This document shows, piece by piece, positions 1 to 5,472 of a stretch of 7,127 bases of DNA (position 1 is its first letter; every line of letters begins with the position of its first letter). The position numbers and the translations under genes were made by a program. The stretch covers positions 1 to 7,127 of the forward strand of contig JASHSO010000577.1 in assembly GCA_030038715.1 (NCBI GenBank). Direction: 5' to 3'. The notes under the pieces were generated by a model, which worked only from the letters and a program-made list of their open reading frames with translations, was not told the origin of the DNA and made no database searches. Origin of the DNA: Streptosporangiaceae bacterium (lineage in GTDB: Bacteria; Actinomycetota; Actinomycetes; Streptosporangiales; Streptosporangiaceae).

Positions 1-162
1 GGCGGCCAGCAGTACGTGCTCGCCGGTGCCGCAGCCCGCGTCCAGCACGCGCCCCGATAGCAGTCCGCGCTCCGCAAGCCGAACGAAAGCGCGCTGTGGC
101 CGGCCGATGTCCCACGGCGCAGGCACGTCCGCGGTGTAGCTGTCATCCCACGAGTGGGTCAT
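1..162 (-). CDS. Class I SAM-dependent methyltransferase, N-terminal part (runs off left edge)
   Basis: Reading the minus strand from an ATG at 162-160 gives 54 in-frame codons to the window edge without a stop. The protein begins MTHSWDDSYTADVPAPWDIG and reaches VLDAGCGTGEH at residues 39-49. This is motif I of class I methyltransferases, the glycine-rich loop that binds S-adenosylmethionine. The opening resembles small actinobacterial methyltransferases that start with a short W-D-x-x-Y stretch before the Rossmann core. An AGGAG ribosome binding site (plus-strand CTCCT, 170-174) lies 7 bases before the ATG and fixes the start. The acceptor substrate cannot be told because the C-terminal substrate-binding part is outside the window. 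It is transcribed divergently from the zeta-kinase gene. Confidence 0.87.
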   Translation of the reverse strand, partial: MTHSWDDSYTADVPAPWDIGRPQRAFVRLAERGLLSGRVLDAGCGTGEHVLLAA

Positions 163-209
163 GATCGCGCTCCTGTCCGCGGGTCCCCAGTTCCCGCCGC
201 CGCGCACAA

Positions 210-237
210 AGGCTAACTATTCGCTCGTGCAATGCAA
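210..237 (-). promoter_or_regulatory. Possible promoter of the methyltransferase gene
   Basis: On the minus strand, TTGCAT (plus 237-232) is followed after 16 bases by TAGCCT (plus 215-210), a TAnnnT-type -10. Transcription would start near 203, leaving a leader of about 40 bases that includes the AGGAG site. The match is moderate, so this is a weak call. The rest of the 163-379 intergenic region shows only one small stem-loop and the toxin-gene ribosome binding site. Confidence 0.3.
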
Positions 238-322
238 GCTAGCGCCGGTCGCGCGCGGACCCGGGCATGGGACGCGGCAAGACCCGCGCCTCGCGGCTCC
301 TGGTCGCAGTGCCTGTGGATAG

Positions 323-336
323 CCGGCACTAGCCGG
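323..336. other. Small stem-loop upstream of the zeta-kinase gene
   Basis: CCGGC (323-327) and GCCGG (332-336) form a perfect 5 bp stem with a four-base ACTA loop, 43 bases before the TTG start. It could be an operator or leader structure, as toxin operons are often autoregulated. In DNA this GC-rich, a stem of this size may also be chance. Confidence 0.2.
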
Positions 337-368
337 GCCTGCGTGCCTACGGTCGAGGCGGCGCACAC

Positions 369-373
369 GGAGG
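369..373 (+). promoter_or_regulatory. Ribosome binding site fixing the TTG start of the zeta kinase
   Basis: GGAGG at 369-373 stands 6 bases before TTG at 380. No better start with a comparable site exists nearby, so this site decides the start codon. Confidence 0.7.
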
Positions 374-379
374 TTCGGC

Positions 380-1351
380 TTGAGGCGGGTCGACGGCACG
401 ACAGAGCTGGCCAATGGCGGCAAGCCGGAGCCGGCTGAACGGGACGTTCGCAGAGCTACAGCGGACCTAGCCGAGTTACGACAGCGCCTGCCGTGGCCCG
501 CGCCCGACCGCGCCGACGGCACCGATCACATTCGGCTGAGCGACGAGGAGCACGCCGACCACGTCAACCAGGTCGCTCAGACTCTCGCCGACGCTAAGGC
601 CGCGCGCCCTGAGGGCCGGTTCGCGCCGACCATCGACTCCAAAGGCGAGATTTGGTCCGACGCGCGGTCGGCAGCCCACGACCAGATACTGGACGACCTC
701 TACTCGCGGTCGGCGGCGGTGCCATGCGAGGGCAGGGCCGTCGTGGCCGGCGGACTGCCCGGTTCCGGCAAGACGACGGTGTTGCGGGAGTATGCCGGAA
801 TAGACCCGTCCCGGTACCTGATGACAAACCCGGACATCATGAAAGCCGAACTGGCTCGGCGCGGACTCGTCCCGCAAGTTCCCGGCCTCAGCCCGATGGA
901 AGCTACCGAGCTAGTCCACGAAGAATCCTCATACCTGGCGAAACGACTGGCGCAGCGGGCACAAGCCGACCGCAGGAACATCATCTGGGACGTCACTTTG
1001 TGCAAGCACGATTCCGCCGCTAGTCGCATCGACTCGCTGCGGGCATCCGGTTACACCTGGGTCGAGGGGATCTTCGTTGACATTCCGGTCGACCAGAGCG
1101 TTCGCCGCGCCGACCTGCGATACCGCGAGGAAAACGAGCAATACCGGGCCGGCGGTGGCCTCGGCGGCCGCCTCGTCCCCGCGGAGGTGATCCGGGCCCA
1201 GACAGATTTCGACTGGGGCAGCCGGAACCGCGCGAACTTCGAGCAGATCAAGGACAAGTTCGACGCCTGGTCGGTGTACGACAATTCCGGCAGCGCGCCG
1301 GTGCTCGTCCAGGACGACAGCCGGGGTTACCACGAGAAAGGGGTCGGATGA
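380..1351 (+). CDS. Zeta-toxin-family P-loop kinase with N-terminal extension
   Basis: The 323-residue product has a Walker A motif, GGLPGSGKTT, at residues 124-133. It is followed by NPDIMKAEL (150-158), the acidic position expected for substrate phosphotransfer, a conserved glutamate pair (181-182, HEESSYLAKRL), NIIWDVT (200-206) and an arginine-rich lid region (242-249, RRADLRYR). This order matches zeta/PezT toxins, which phosphorylate UDP-N-acetylglucosamine and so block cell-wall synthesis. That activity is family knowledge and is inferred here. Actinobacterial members may have other substrates. About 120 residues precede the P-loop, against roughly 40 in the classical plasmid toxin; this segment is charged and helix-like and could be a regulatory domain. 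The start is TTG, backed by GGAGG 6 bases upstream. The stop overlaps the next gene by four bases, so the two are very probably co-translated. Confidence 0.85.
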   Translation: MRRVDGTTELANGGKPEPAERDVRRATADLAELRQRLPWPAPDRADGTDHIRLSDEEHADHVNQVAQTLADAKAARPEGRFAPTIDSKGEIWSDARSAAHDQILDDLYSRSAAVPCEGRAVVAGGLPGSGKTTVLREYAGIDPSRYLMTNPDIMKAELARRGLVPQVPGLSPMEATELVHEESSYLAKRLAQRAQADRRNIIWDVTLCKHDSAASRIDSLRASGYTWVEGIFVDIPVDQSVRRADLRYREENEQYRAGGGLGGRLVPAEVIRAQTDFDWGSRNRANFEQIKDKFDAWSVYDNSGSAPVLVQDDSRGYHEKGVG

Positions 1352-1635
1352 GCGCGAACGAGGTCAGCGACCTTCTCCAAGCGCTGCGTGCTGGACGCGT
1401 GAGCCTGGAGGAGGTGACCGAGCGGTTCCGCCGGCGTTCGTGGCCCGTTACCAGGCGTCGGGCTCCGACGACGTACCTGGACATGGCCCAGCAGGAGGAC
1501 CCGGCACCCGACGTGCCCGGTTCCTTCGACGACGTCACCGCTGCCTACGACAGGGCCGAGATCACCCGCGAGCAGTACCGGGCGCTTGCGCATGCCGTCG
1601 CCGAATCGATTGACGCCGCAGGCACGTTATCGTGA
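1348..1635 (+). CDS. Small conserved-looking partner of the zeta kinase, candidate antitoxin
   Basis: This 95-residue protein has no domain I can name. Its ATG sits inside the ATGA overlap with the zeta-kinase stop, and AAAGGGG at 1337-1343 can serve as ribosome binding site. The sequence has two similar helical modules: AGRVSLEEVTERF (15-27) and RAEITREQYRAL (69-80). They are joined by a very basic segment (28-38, RRRSWPVTRRR) and an acidic, proline-rich linker (50-58). There is no signal peptide or membrane segment. Coupling to a toxin-like kinase suggests an antitoxin or accessory subunit, but in the classical system epsilon precedes zeta, so the order here is reversed. The function is inferred from context only. 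That it is a real gene is well supported by the overlap, the ribosome binding site and the actinobacterial codon use. Confidence 0.75.
   Translation: MSANEVSDLLQALRAGRVSLEEVTERFRRRSWPVTRRRAPTTYLDMAQQEDPAPDVPGSFDDVTAAYDRAEITREQYRALAHAVAESIDAAGTLS
1628..1633 (+). promoter_or_regulatory. Possible -10 element of a leaderless transcript for the CoA-binding gene
   Basis: TATCGT, fitting the actinobacterial TAnnnT -10 pattern, ends 6 bases before the GTG at 1640. This is the spacing seen where transcription starts at the first codon. There is no Shine-Dalgarno sequence in front of this GTG, which fits leaderless translation. No good -35 is seen. The alternative is read-through from the toxin operon, whose last stop is 4 bases upstream of the GTG. 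Confidence 0.25.
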
Positions 1636-1639
1636 TCGT

Positions 1640-2065
1640 GTGAGCGGGACCGACACGATTGTCGAGCAGATCCTGACCAGTTACGACACCATCACCGTGG
1701 TTGGCGCGAGCGCGGCGACTGCCAAGGCTGCCCACTCGGTCCCGGCTTACATGCAGCGGCATGGCTGGCGGATCATCCCGGTCAACCCGCGTGCCGACAA
1801 GATCCTCGGTGCGCGGGTCTACCGAACCCTGGCCGAGGTCCCGGAGCAGATTGGGCTGGTCGACGTGTTCCGGCCGTCGTGGCAGGCTCCCGACGTAGCC
1901 CGGCAGGCAGTCGCGGCGGGTGCCACGGCTTTGTGGCTGCAACTGGGCATAGCGTCGGCCGAGGCGCGTGCTATCGCCGAGGAAGCCGGGCTGCTCTACG
2001 TGGAAGATCGCTGCCTCGTCATCGAGCAGCGCCGTCTCGGGCTTGCGGCGCCCGTCTGCGGCTGA
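1640..2065 (+). CDS. CoA-binding domain protein (CoA_binding_2 / YccU type)
   Basis: From GTG 1640 the product has 141 residues, the usual size for stand-alone CoA-binding Rossmann proteins. TITVVGAS (17-24) is the nucleotide-binding turn. A lysine and a Y-M-Q-R-H-G-W segment follow, then IIPVNP (45-50) and a G-A-R-V-Y-R-T-L-A-E-V-P stretch. This is the standard order in the family, which resembles the CoA-binding domain of succinyl-CoA synthetase alpha. The open frame extends up to 1586, but those codons overlap the previous gene by 50 bases and add residues unlike the family, so I prefer GTG 1640. The cellular role of these proteins is poorly known; CoA binding is family inference. It lies 21 bases before the amidohydrolase gene and may be co-transcribed with it. 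Confidence 0.85.
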   Translation: MSGTDTIVEQILTSYDTITVVGASAATAKAAHSVPAYMQRHGWRIIPVNPRADKILGARVYRTLAEVPEQIGLVDVFRPSWQAPDVARQAVAAGATALWLQLGIASAEARAIAEEAGLLYVEDRCLVIEQRRLGLAAPVCG

Positions 2066-2086
2066 GGCCACGGTGCCGGATGTGCG

Positions 2087-3562
2087 ATGACTGGCTATGA
2101 CGTAGTGCTTCGCGGCGGTCGGGTCCTCGATCCGGAGTCCGGGCTCGACGCTGTCGGCGATGTCGCCGTCTCACAGGGCCGCGTCAACAAGATCGGGAAC
2201 GCGCTCGGCCCGGGGCGTGTCGAGTTCAGCGTCACTGGCCACGTCGTCACCGCCGGGTTCGTAGACCTGCACAGCCATGTCAGTGACGTTGCGGGCATGC
2301 GGCTGCGAGCGCTGGACGGAGTAACGACTGCCCTGGAGCTTGAGGCTGGTGCCAGCCCGGTGGACCGCGCCTACCGGCGCGCGGCCAGCGAGGGTCGGCC
2401 GATCAACTACGGCTTCGCGGCATCCTGGACGCTGGCCAGGATGGAGGCGGTCGGCGGCATCAAGCTGGACGGCCGTCCCGATGCCGTGCTGGCGAACATC
2501 GGAACCCCGGCCTGGCAGGGCGCCGCGTCGCCGGGCCAGGTCACCGCCATTCTCAGCCGGCTGGCTGCCGACCTCGCGGATGGCGCGCTCGGCATCGGGC
2601 TGCTACTCGGTTACGCGCCTGGCACTGAGCCCGGGGAGTACCTGCAGGTTGCCGCGCTCGCCGCGGAGTCCCGAGCGCCGACGTACACGCACGCGCGTGA
2701 CCTAGTCGAGATGACGCAAAGCACCAAGATCGACGGGGCTGAGGAGATTGTGCGAGCCGCGGCTGAGACGGGCGCGCACATGCACTACTGCCATGTGAAC
2801 AGCACCTCGTTGCGGCATGTCGACCGGGTGCTCGACCTGGTGAGCCGCGCGCAGGCGGCTGGATCGCGGGTCTCGGTCGAGGCCTACCCCTACGGCTCGG
2901 GGATGACCGGCATCGGTGCCGCGTTCCTGGCGCCGGACCGGCTCATCGAGCGCGGCTTGACGCCTTCCGATCTCACCTACGCGCCGACCGGCGAGCAGGT
3001 CGCCACCGAGGACCGGCTCCGTGAGCTGCGGGACGCTGACCCCGGTGGTCTTGCGATCATCCGGCAGCTGGACGAGGACGACCCGGCGGACCGCGAGTTG
3101 CTGCTGCGGCCGTTGCTGTTCGCCGATGCGATCGTGGCCAGCGACGCGATGCCACTGACCTGGTCCGGCCCCGTTCCCGATCAGATGAGGTGGCCGCTGC
3201 CGCGCGGCTCTTTCACCCATCCGCGCACGGCAGGCACGTTCTCCCGCGCCCTTCGATTGCTGGCGGCCGACGACAAGCTCGGTCTGAACGAAACCTTGCG
3301 CCGGTGCAGCCTGCTGCCCGCGCAGTTGCTCGAGGGGACTGTGCCCGCCCTGCGGCGCAAGGGCAGGCTCCAGCCCGGCTGCGACGCCGACCTCGTCATC
3401 TTCGATCCGGCGGCCGTCAGCGACCGGGCGACGTATGCCGCTAGCACGCGAGCCTCGACGGGCATCAGGCACGTGCTGGTGAACGGGAGCTTCGTCGTTC
3501 GCGACGGCGCGATCGTAACCGACGCGCTGCCGGGACAGCCCGTGCGCGCGAACCCGCAGTAA
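2087..3562 (+). CDS. N-acyl-D-amino-acid deacylase-like amidohydrolase (possibly D-glutamate deacylase group)
   Basis: This 491-residue metal-dependent hydrolase belongs to the amidohydrolase superfamily. The N-terminal beta-sandwich start (YDVVLRGGRVLDPESG, 4-19) leads to the metal motif DLHSH (60-64). THARD follows (201-205), then HMHYCHVNS (231-239), VEAYPY (264-269), a metal-ligand aspartate in VASDAMP (D353), HPRTAGTFSR (378-387) and the closing LQPGCDADLVIFDP module. This layout is that of D-aminoacylases, which release D-amino acids from N-acyl derivatives in the cytoplasm. Unusually, where classical D-aminoacylases carry a GNCG motif with a metal-bridging cysteine, this protein reads ELEAG (84-88). 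Glutamate may therefore take that role, and the substrate may differ. There is no signal peptide. The ribosome binding site is weak. It probably belongs with the upstream CoA-binding gene. The precise substrate is unknown. Confidence 0.85.
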   Translation: MTGYDVVLRGGRVLDPESGLDAVGDVAVSQGRVNKIGNALGPGRVEFSVTGHVVTAGFVDLHSHVSDVAGMRLRALDGVTTALELEAGASPVDRAYRRAASEGRPINYGFAASWTLARMEAVGGIKLDGRPDAVLANIGTPAWQGAASPGQVTAILSRLAADLADGALGIGLLLGYAPGTEPGEYLQVAALAAESRAPTYTHARDLVEMTQSTKIDGAEEIVRAAAETGAHMHYCHVNSTSLRHVDRVLDLVSRAQAAGSRVSVEAYPYGSGMTGIGAAFLAPDRLIERGLTPSDLTYAPTGEQVATEDRLRELRDADPGGLAIIRQLDEDDPADRELLLRPLLFADAIVASDAMPLTWSGPVPDQMRWPLPRGSFTHPRTAGTFSRALRLLAADDKLGLNETLRRCSLLPAQLLEGTVPALRRKGRLQPGCDADLVIFDPAAVSDRATYAASTRASTGIRHVLVNGSFVVRDGAIVTDALPGQPVRANPQ

Positions 3563-3585
3563 GACGGCATTGTCGCCCGCGCGAG

Positions 3586-3605
3586 CCTGCTCAAAAGCCA
3601 GCAGG
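3586..3605 (+). terminator. Weak stem-loop after the amidohydrolase gene
   Basis: CCTGCT (3586-3591) and AGCAGG (3600-3605) form a perfect 6 bp stem with an 8-base loop, 24 bases after the stop. No T-run follows, as is common for actinobacterial terminators. The 107-base gap to the next gene otherwise shows nothing clear. Confidence 0.27.
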
Positions 3606-3669
3606 ATGGACGCGGCGGGCTGGCTTCCGCGGCCGTACTGTCGGCGGGGCGGGCTAGCTTCGAGCAGAC

Positions 3670-4443
3670 ATGACCGATCAGCGCGCTGCTTTCCCCGACT
3701 GTCACCGGTGCGGATACTTCCGCTCGGGGCGACCGCGTGACTGCCTGGCGTGCGTGTGCCGTGAGCTGGACCGACCAGGTGCGGGTGCCTGTCCGGTCTG
3801 CAGTCAGCGCCTGGGCTCCGACGGCCGCTGCCCTAACGAGCTGTGCCGCAGCCCGCGGCGCCGGATCGGCAAGATTCACGCGATCGGCTACCAGTCGGGC
3901 CCGTTGCGCCGGTCAATCAACAGCTACAAGTACCGCGGCACGCGCAGCTGGTCGGTGCTGTTCGGCAGGCTGCTGCTCGCCTGGCTTGACGAGAACATGG
4001 CCGCCGACCCGCCCGGCCTCATCGTCGTGAACCCGAGCCTGGTCGGCCCCGGCGGGCAGGACTTCGCGCACACCGAGGCGGTGCTGGCGGAGGCGGCGCT
4101 GCAGGACGCCGCTGGCCGGTGGCCGTTCGACGACCCGGGCCGGCCGGCGATCGTCAAGACCCGCGCGACCTTGAGGTCCGCCGACGCTCAGGCCTGGGCC
4201 AAGCGCGCGAGCGGAGCGGAGCTGAGGGAGGCGCTCGTGGTTCCGGACCCGGCGCGGACCGTCGGGCGGTACGTCCTCGTCTACGACGACATCTGCACCA
4301 CTGGCACGCAGCTCGACGCCATTGCCGGCTGCCTGCTCGACCAGGGTGGTGCGAGCCGGGTCGACGCGGTGATACTCGGGCGCGCACCCTGGCGCGGCGC
4401 TGCGGCAGCGGGCCGGGCTCGGGTCGTTCGGCCGGCCCTGTGA
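3670..4443 (+). CDS. ComF-like phosphoribosyltransferase with cysteine-rich N-terminus
   Basis: The 257-residue protein has two parts. Residues 11-59 hold nine cysteines in zinc-ribbon-like pairs (C11/C14, C25/C28/C30, C41/C44, C54/C59). Residues 70 onward resemble ComF, with the YKYRG segment (86-90). The PRPP-binding loop YVLVYDDICTTGT (201-213), with its double aspartate and TTGT turn, marks a type I phosphoribosyltransferase. ComF proteins take part in DNA uptake in competent bacteria. In actinobacteria many relatives are orphans with no known substrate, and no competence gene lies nearby. The start is ATG without a convincing Shine-Dalgarno sequence. The likely role is a PRPP-dependent or PRPP-sensing enzyme, but this is inference. 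The zinc sites are predicted from cysteine spacing only. Confidence 0.8.
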   Translation: MTDQRAAFPDCHRCGYFRSGRPRDCLACVCRELDRPGAGACPVCSQRLGSDGRCPNELCRSPRRRIGKIHAIGYQSGPLRRSINSYKYRGTRSWSVLFGRLLLAWLDENMAADPPGLIVVNPSLVGPGGQDFAHTEAVLAEAALQDAAGRWPFDDPGRPAIVKTRATLRSADAQAWAKRASGAELREALVVPDPARTVGRYVLVYDDICTTGTQLDAIAGCLLDQGGASRVDAVILGRAPWRGAAAAGRARVVRPAL

Positions 4444-4474
4444 ACGTGGCCACCGAGGGCGCGCCAAGGTAGCC

Positions 4475-4498
4475 GTCAAGTTGCTGGACGGTCAAGTT
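4475..4498 (+). promoter_or_regulatory. Direct repeats upstream of the marR-type gene, possible operator or promoter region
   Basis: GTCAAGTT occurs at 4475-4482 and again at 4491-4498, 16 bases apart, in the 80-base gap before the MarR start. A SpeI-type palindrome, ACTAGT (4508-4513), and a TAGTGT stretch (4510-4515, TAnnnT type) lie just before the ATG at 4524. MarR proteins usually repress their own promoters, so these are plausible operator parts, but MarR sites are normally inverted repeats, so this stays uncertain. Confidence 0.3.
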
Positions 4499-4523
4499 AC
4501 CCGGACTACTAGTGTTGGTGCTC

Positions 4524-5000
4524 ATGGCGGATGACTCCCCCAACGAGAACATGGCCATTCCCCGACTGCTGCGTGCCGCACGGATGGCTTACGGCACCGC
4601 GGTTCGCGATGCGTTCGTTGCCGCGGGCTTTGACGACGTGCCGCGAAACGGGGCCTATGTGCTGGCCAGAGTGCACGACAACGCCACCCCCGCGCTTGGC
4701 GCTCTCGGGCACGAGCTGCGGATTAGCAAACAGGCGGTCAGTCAGCTGATCGACACCATGGTGATGCGCGGCTACCTGGAGCGCGCTCCCGATACCGAGG
4801 ACCGGCGGCGCATGCTGGTGACCTTGACGCCGCGCGGTGCGGCTGCTGGCCGAGTGTCGTGGGAGGCGGCGACCGAGGTAGATGAGGAGCTGGCCCGGCG
4901 GCTGTCGCCCGATGGAGTCACTGCGTTGCGCCGCGGCCTTGTCGCGCTGGCCAGCATGGCCGCCGAGGCTGAGGCGGATGCCACAGGTTCAGATGGCTGA
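4524..5000 (+). CDS. MarR-family transcriptional regulator
   Basis: From ATG 4524 the product has 158 residues, typical of MarR proteins. Helices at the N-terminus form the dimer part. The winged helix-turn-helix follows: ALGALGHELRIS (57-68) leads into the recognition helix KQAVSQLIDTMVMRGYL (69-85), and the wing is formed by DTEDRRRMLVTLTPRG (90-105) with the conserved D-R-R-R and T-P-R-G elements. The frame is open up to GTG 4512, but ATG 4524 gives the better family start; the four extra codons are unlikely. No ribosome binding site is clear, and a TAnnnT element 8 bases before the ATG leaves a leaderless or near-leaderless transcript possible. The ligand and target are unknown. The neighbouring upstream ComF-like gene and the downstream membrane-protein gene are possible targets, but nothing in the sequence proves it. 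Confidence 0.88.
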   Translation: MADDSPNENMAIPRLLRAARMAYGTAVRDAFVAAGFDDVPRNGAYVLARVHDNATPALGALGHELRISKQAVSQLIDTMVMRGYLERAPDTEDRRRMLVTLTPRGAAAGRVSWEAATEVDEELARRLSPDGVTALRRGLVALASMAAEAEADATGSDG

Positions 5001-5070
5001 CCTGGCGTTTATCGATGGCTCGCGGGCTGAGGCCGCTAGCCGCCGCCTCCGCTTCGTCAGCCCGGCCCAA

Positions 5071-5140
5071 GGGCGCTGCAGGAACGGTGGTCCGGGGTGC
5101 TGCAGGAACGGCGGTCCGGGGATGCTGCGGGGACGGTCCG
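5071..5140. repeat. GC-rich tandem repeat, about three units of 24 bp
   Basis: Units at 5071-5094 and 5095-5118 match at all but two positions and share the core GCTGCAGGAACGG. A third, degenerate 22-base unit covers 5119-5140. The array lies between the convergent marR-type and small membrane-protein genes. It has no spacer structure, so it is not a CRISPR array. The rest of the 187-base gap (5001-5187) shows nothing beyond a stem-loop at its right end. Confidence 0.7.
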
Positions 5141-5159
5141 GGGCGCTTCGGGCGTGCTC

Positions 5160-5188
5160 ACCCGGAGCCGTCCACGCGGCAACCGGGT
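5160..5188 (-). terminator. Stem-loop at the end of the small membrane-protein gene
   Basis: ACCCGG (5160-5165) pairs with CCGGGT (5183-5188), and the inner GCCG (5167-5170) pairs with CGGC (5177-5180), around a six-base loop and a small 1x2 internal loop. The structure begins within the stop codon of the minus-strand gene, where a terminator is expected. It lacks a T-run, which is usual in this GC range. It could also stop marR read-through from the other side. Confidence 0.45.
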
Positions 5189-5385
5189 CAGTGCAGGACT
5201 AGCTCGCGAGGCTCTTCGGCCTGCGTTGCGTGCTGGGCGGGACCGGCCTTGGGAGTCACGGTGCTCTTGCCGCGCTCCAGGAAAGCGGCAGCTGCGCCCA
5301 GGGCTACCGAGAGCGCGACAGCGATGCCAACGGTGGTCAGCACGGCGAACAGAGCGTCACGCAGAGTCTGGAAGTCGATGGTCAT
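5188..5385 (-). CDS. Small single-span membrane protein, 65 residues
   Basis: This short gene starts with ATG at 5385-5383, 8 bases after GGAGG (plus CCTCC, 5394-5398), and has a near-consensus promoter upstream. The product begins MTIDFQTLRDALFAVLTT. It has one hydrophobic helix of about 25 residues (11-35, rich in Ala, Val and Leu), ends the helix at L-E-R-G-K (36-40), and has a short polar C-terminal tail with a final LVLH. There is no signal-peptidase or lipobox motif, so the helix is probably a membrane anchor rather than a cleaved signal. The basic residues at 38-40 just after the helix favour a cytoplasmic tail by the positive-inside rule, though the short N-terminus has little charge, so orientation is uncertain. 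I recognise no family. It may be a regulator or subunit of a membrane complex, but no partner is visible. Confidence 0.75.
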   Translation of the reverse strand: MTIDFQTLRDALFAVLTTVGIAVALSVALGAAAAFLERGKSTVTPKAGPAQHATQAEEPRELVLH

Positions 5386-5393
5386 CGTACGAA

Positions 5394-5398
5394 CCTCC
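5394..5398 (-). promoter_or_regulatory. Strong ribosome binding site of the small membrane-protein gene
   Basis: Plus-strand CCTCC reads GGAGG on the minus strand, 8 bases before the ATG. A full core Shine-Dalgarno sequence of this quality is stronger than those of most other genes in the window and supports the gene as real. Confidence 0.75.
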
Positions 5399-5424
5399 GT
5401 GAGTTAACGACATTTACTTCTGCC

Positions 5425-5454
5425 ATTATTAGACTTTTGAATAAACGCTGTCAA
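5425..5454 (-). promoter_or_regulatory. Near-consensus vegetative promoter of the small membrane-protein gene
   Basis: On the minus strand, TTGACA (plus 5454-5449) is followed after 18 bases by AATAAT (plus 5430-5425), a 6/6 and 5/6 match to the primary sigma consensus. Transcription should start near 5418, giving a leader of about 33 bases that holds the GGAGG. The stretch 5401-5460 is an AT-rich island in otherwise very GC-rich DNA. This is one of the two strongest promoters in the window. Confidence 0.7.
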
Positions 5455-5472
5455 CTTTCACGATCGGCGTTT
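5443..5472. promoter_or_regulatory. Inverted repeat flanking the -35 of the small-gene promoter
   Basis: AAACGC (5443-5448) and GCGTTT (5467-5472) are perfect inverted 6-mers, 18 bases apart, with the TTGACA -35 between them. It could be a repressor site. A separate perfect 10 bp palindrome, GCTGGCCAGC (5488-5497), lies further into the divergent gap. Either could act on the neighbouring genes, but both may be chance. Confidence 0.3.

Noticed and set aside
1586..1639. Longer N-terminus for the CoA-binding protein
   Set aside because: It would overlap the previous gene by 50 bases and add residues before the conserved family start; GTG 1640 fits better.
2702..3472. 256-residue open frame on the minus strand
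   Set aside because: It lies entirely inside the amidohydrolase gene, has low-complexity Arg/Gly/Gln-rich sequence with no recognisable motif, and is a GC-driven shadow.
3181..3879. 232-residue minus-strand open frame crossing the gap before the ComF-like gene
   Set aside because: It overlaps two well-supported + strand genes and shows no domain; its openness follows from high GC.
3913..4479. 188-residue minus-strand open frame opposite the ComF-like gene
   Set aside because: The opposite frame encodes a clear PRPP loop; this one has only shadow-type composition.
5015..5407. 130-residue + strand open frame over the 24 bp repeats
   Set aside because: It runs through a tandem repeat and antisense to the small membrane-protein gene, lacks a ribosome binding site and has no family-like features.
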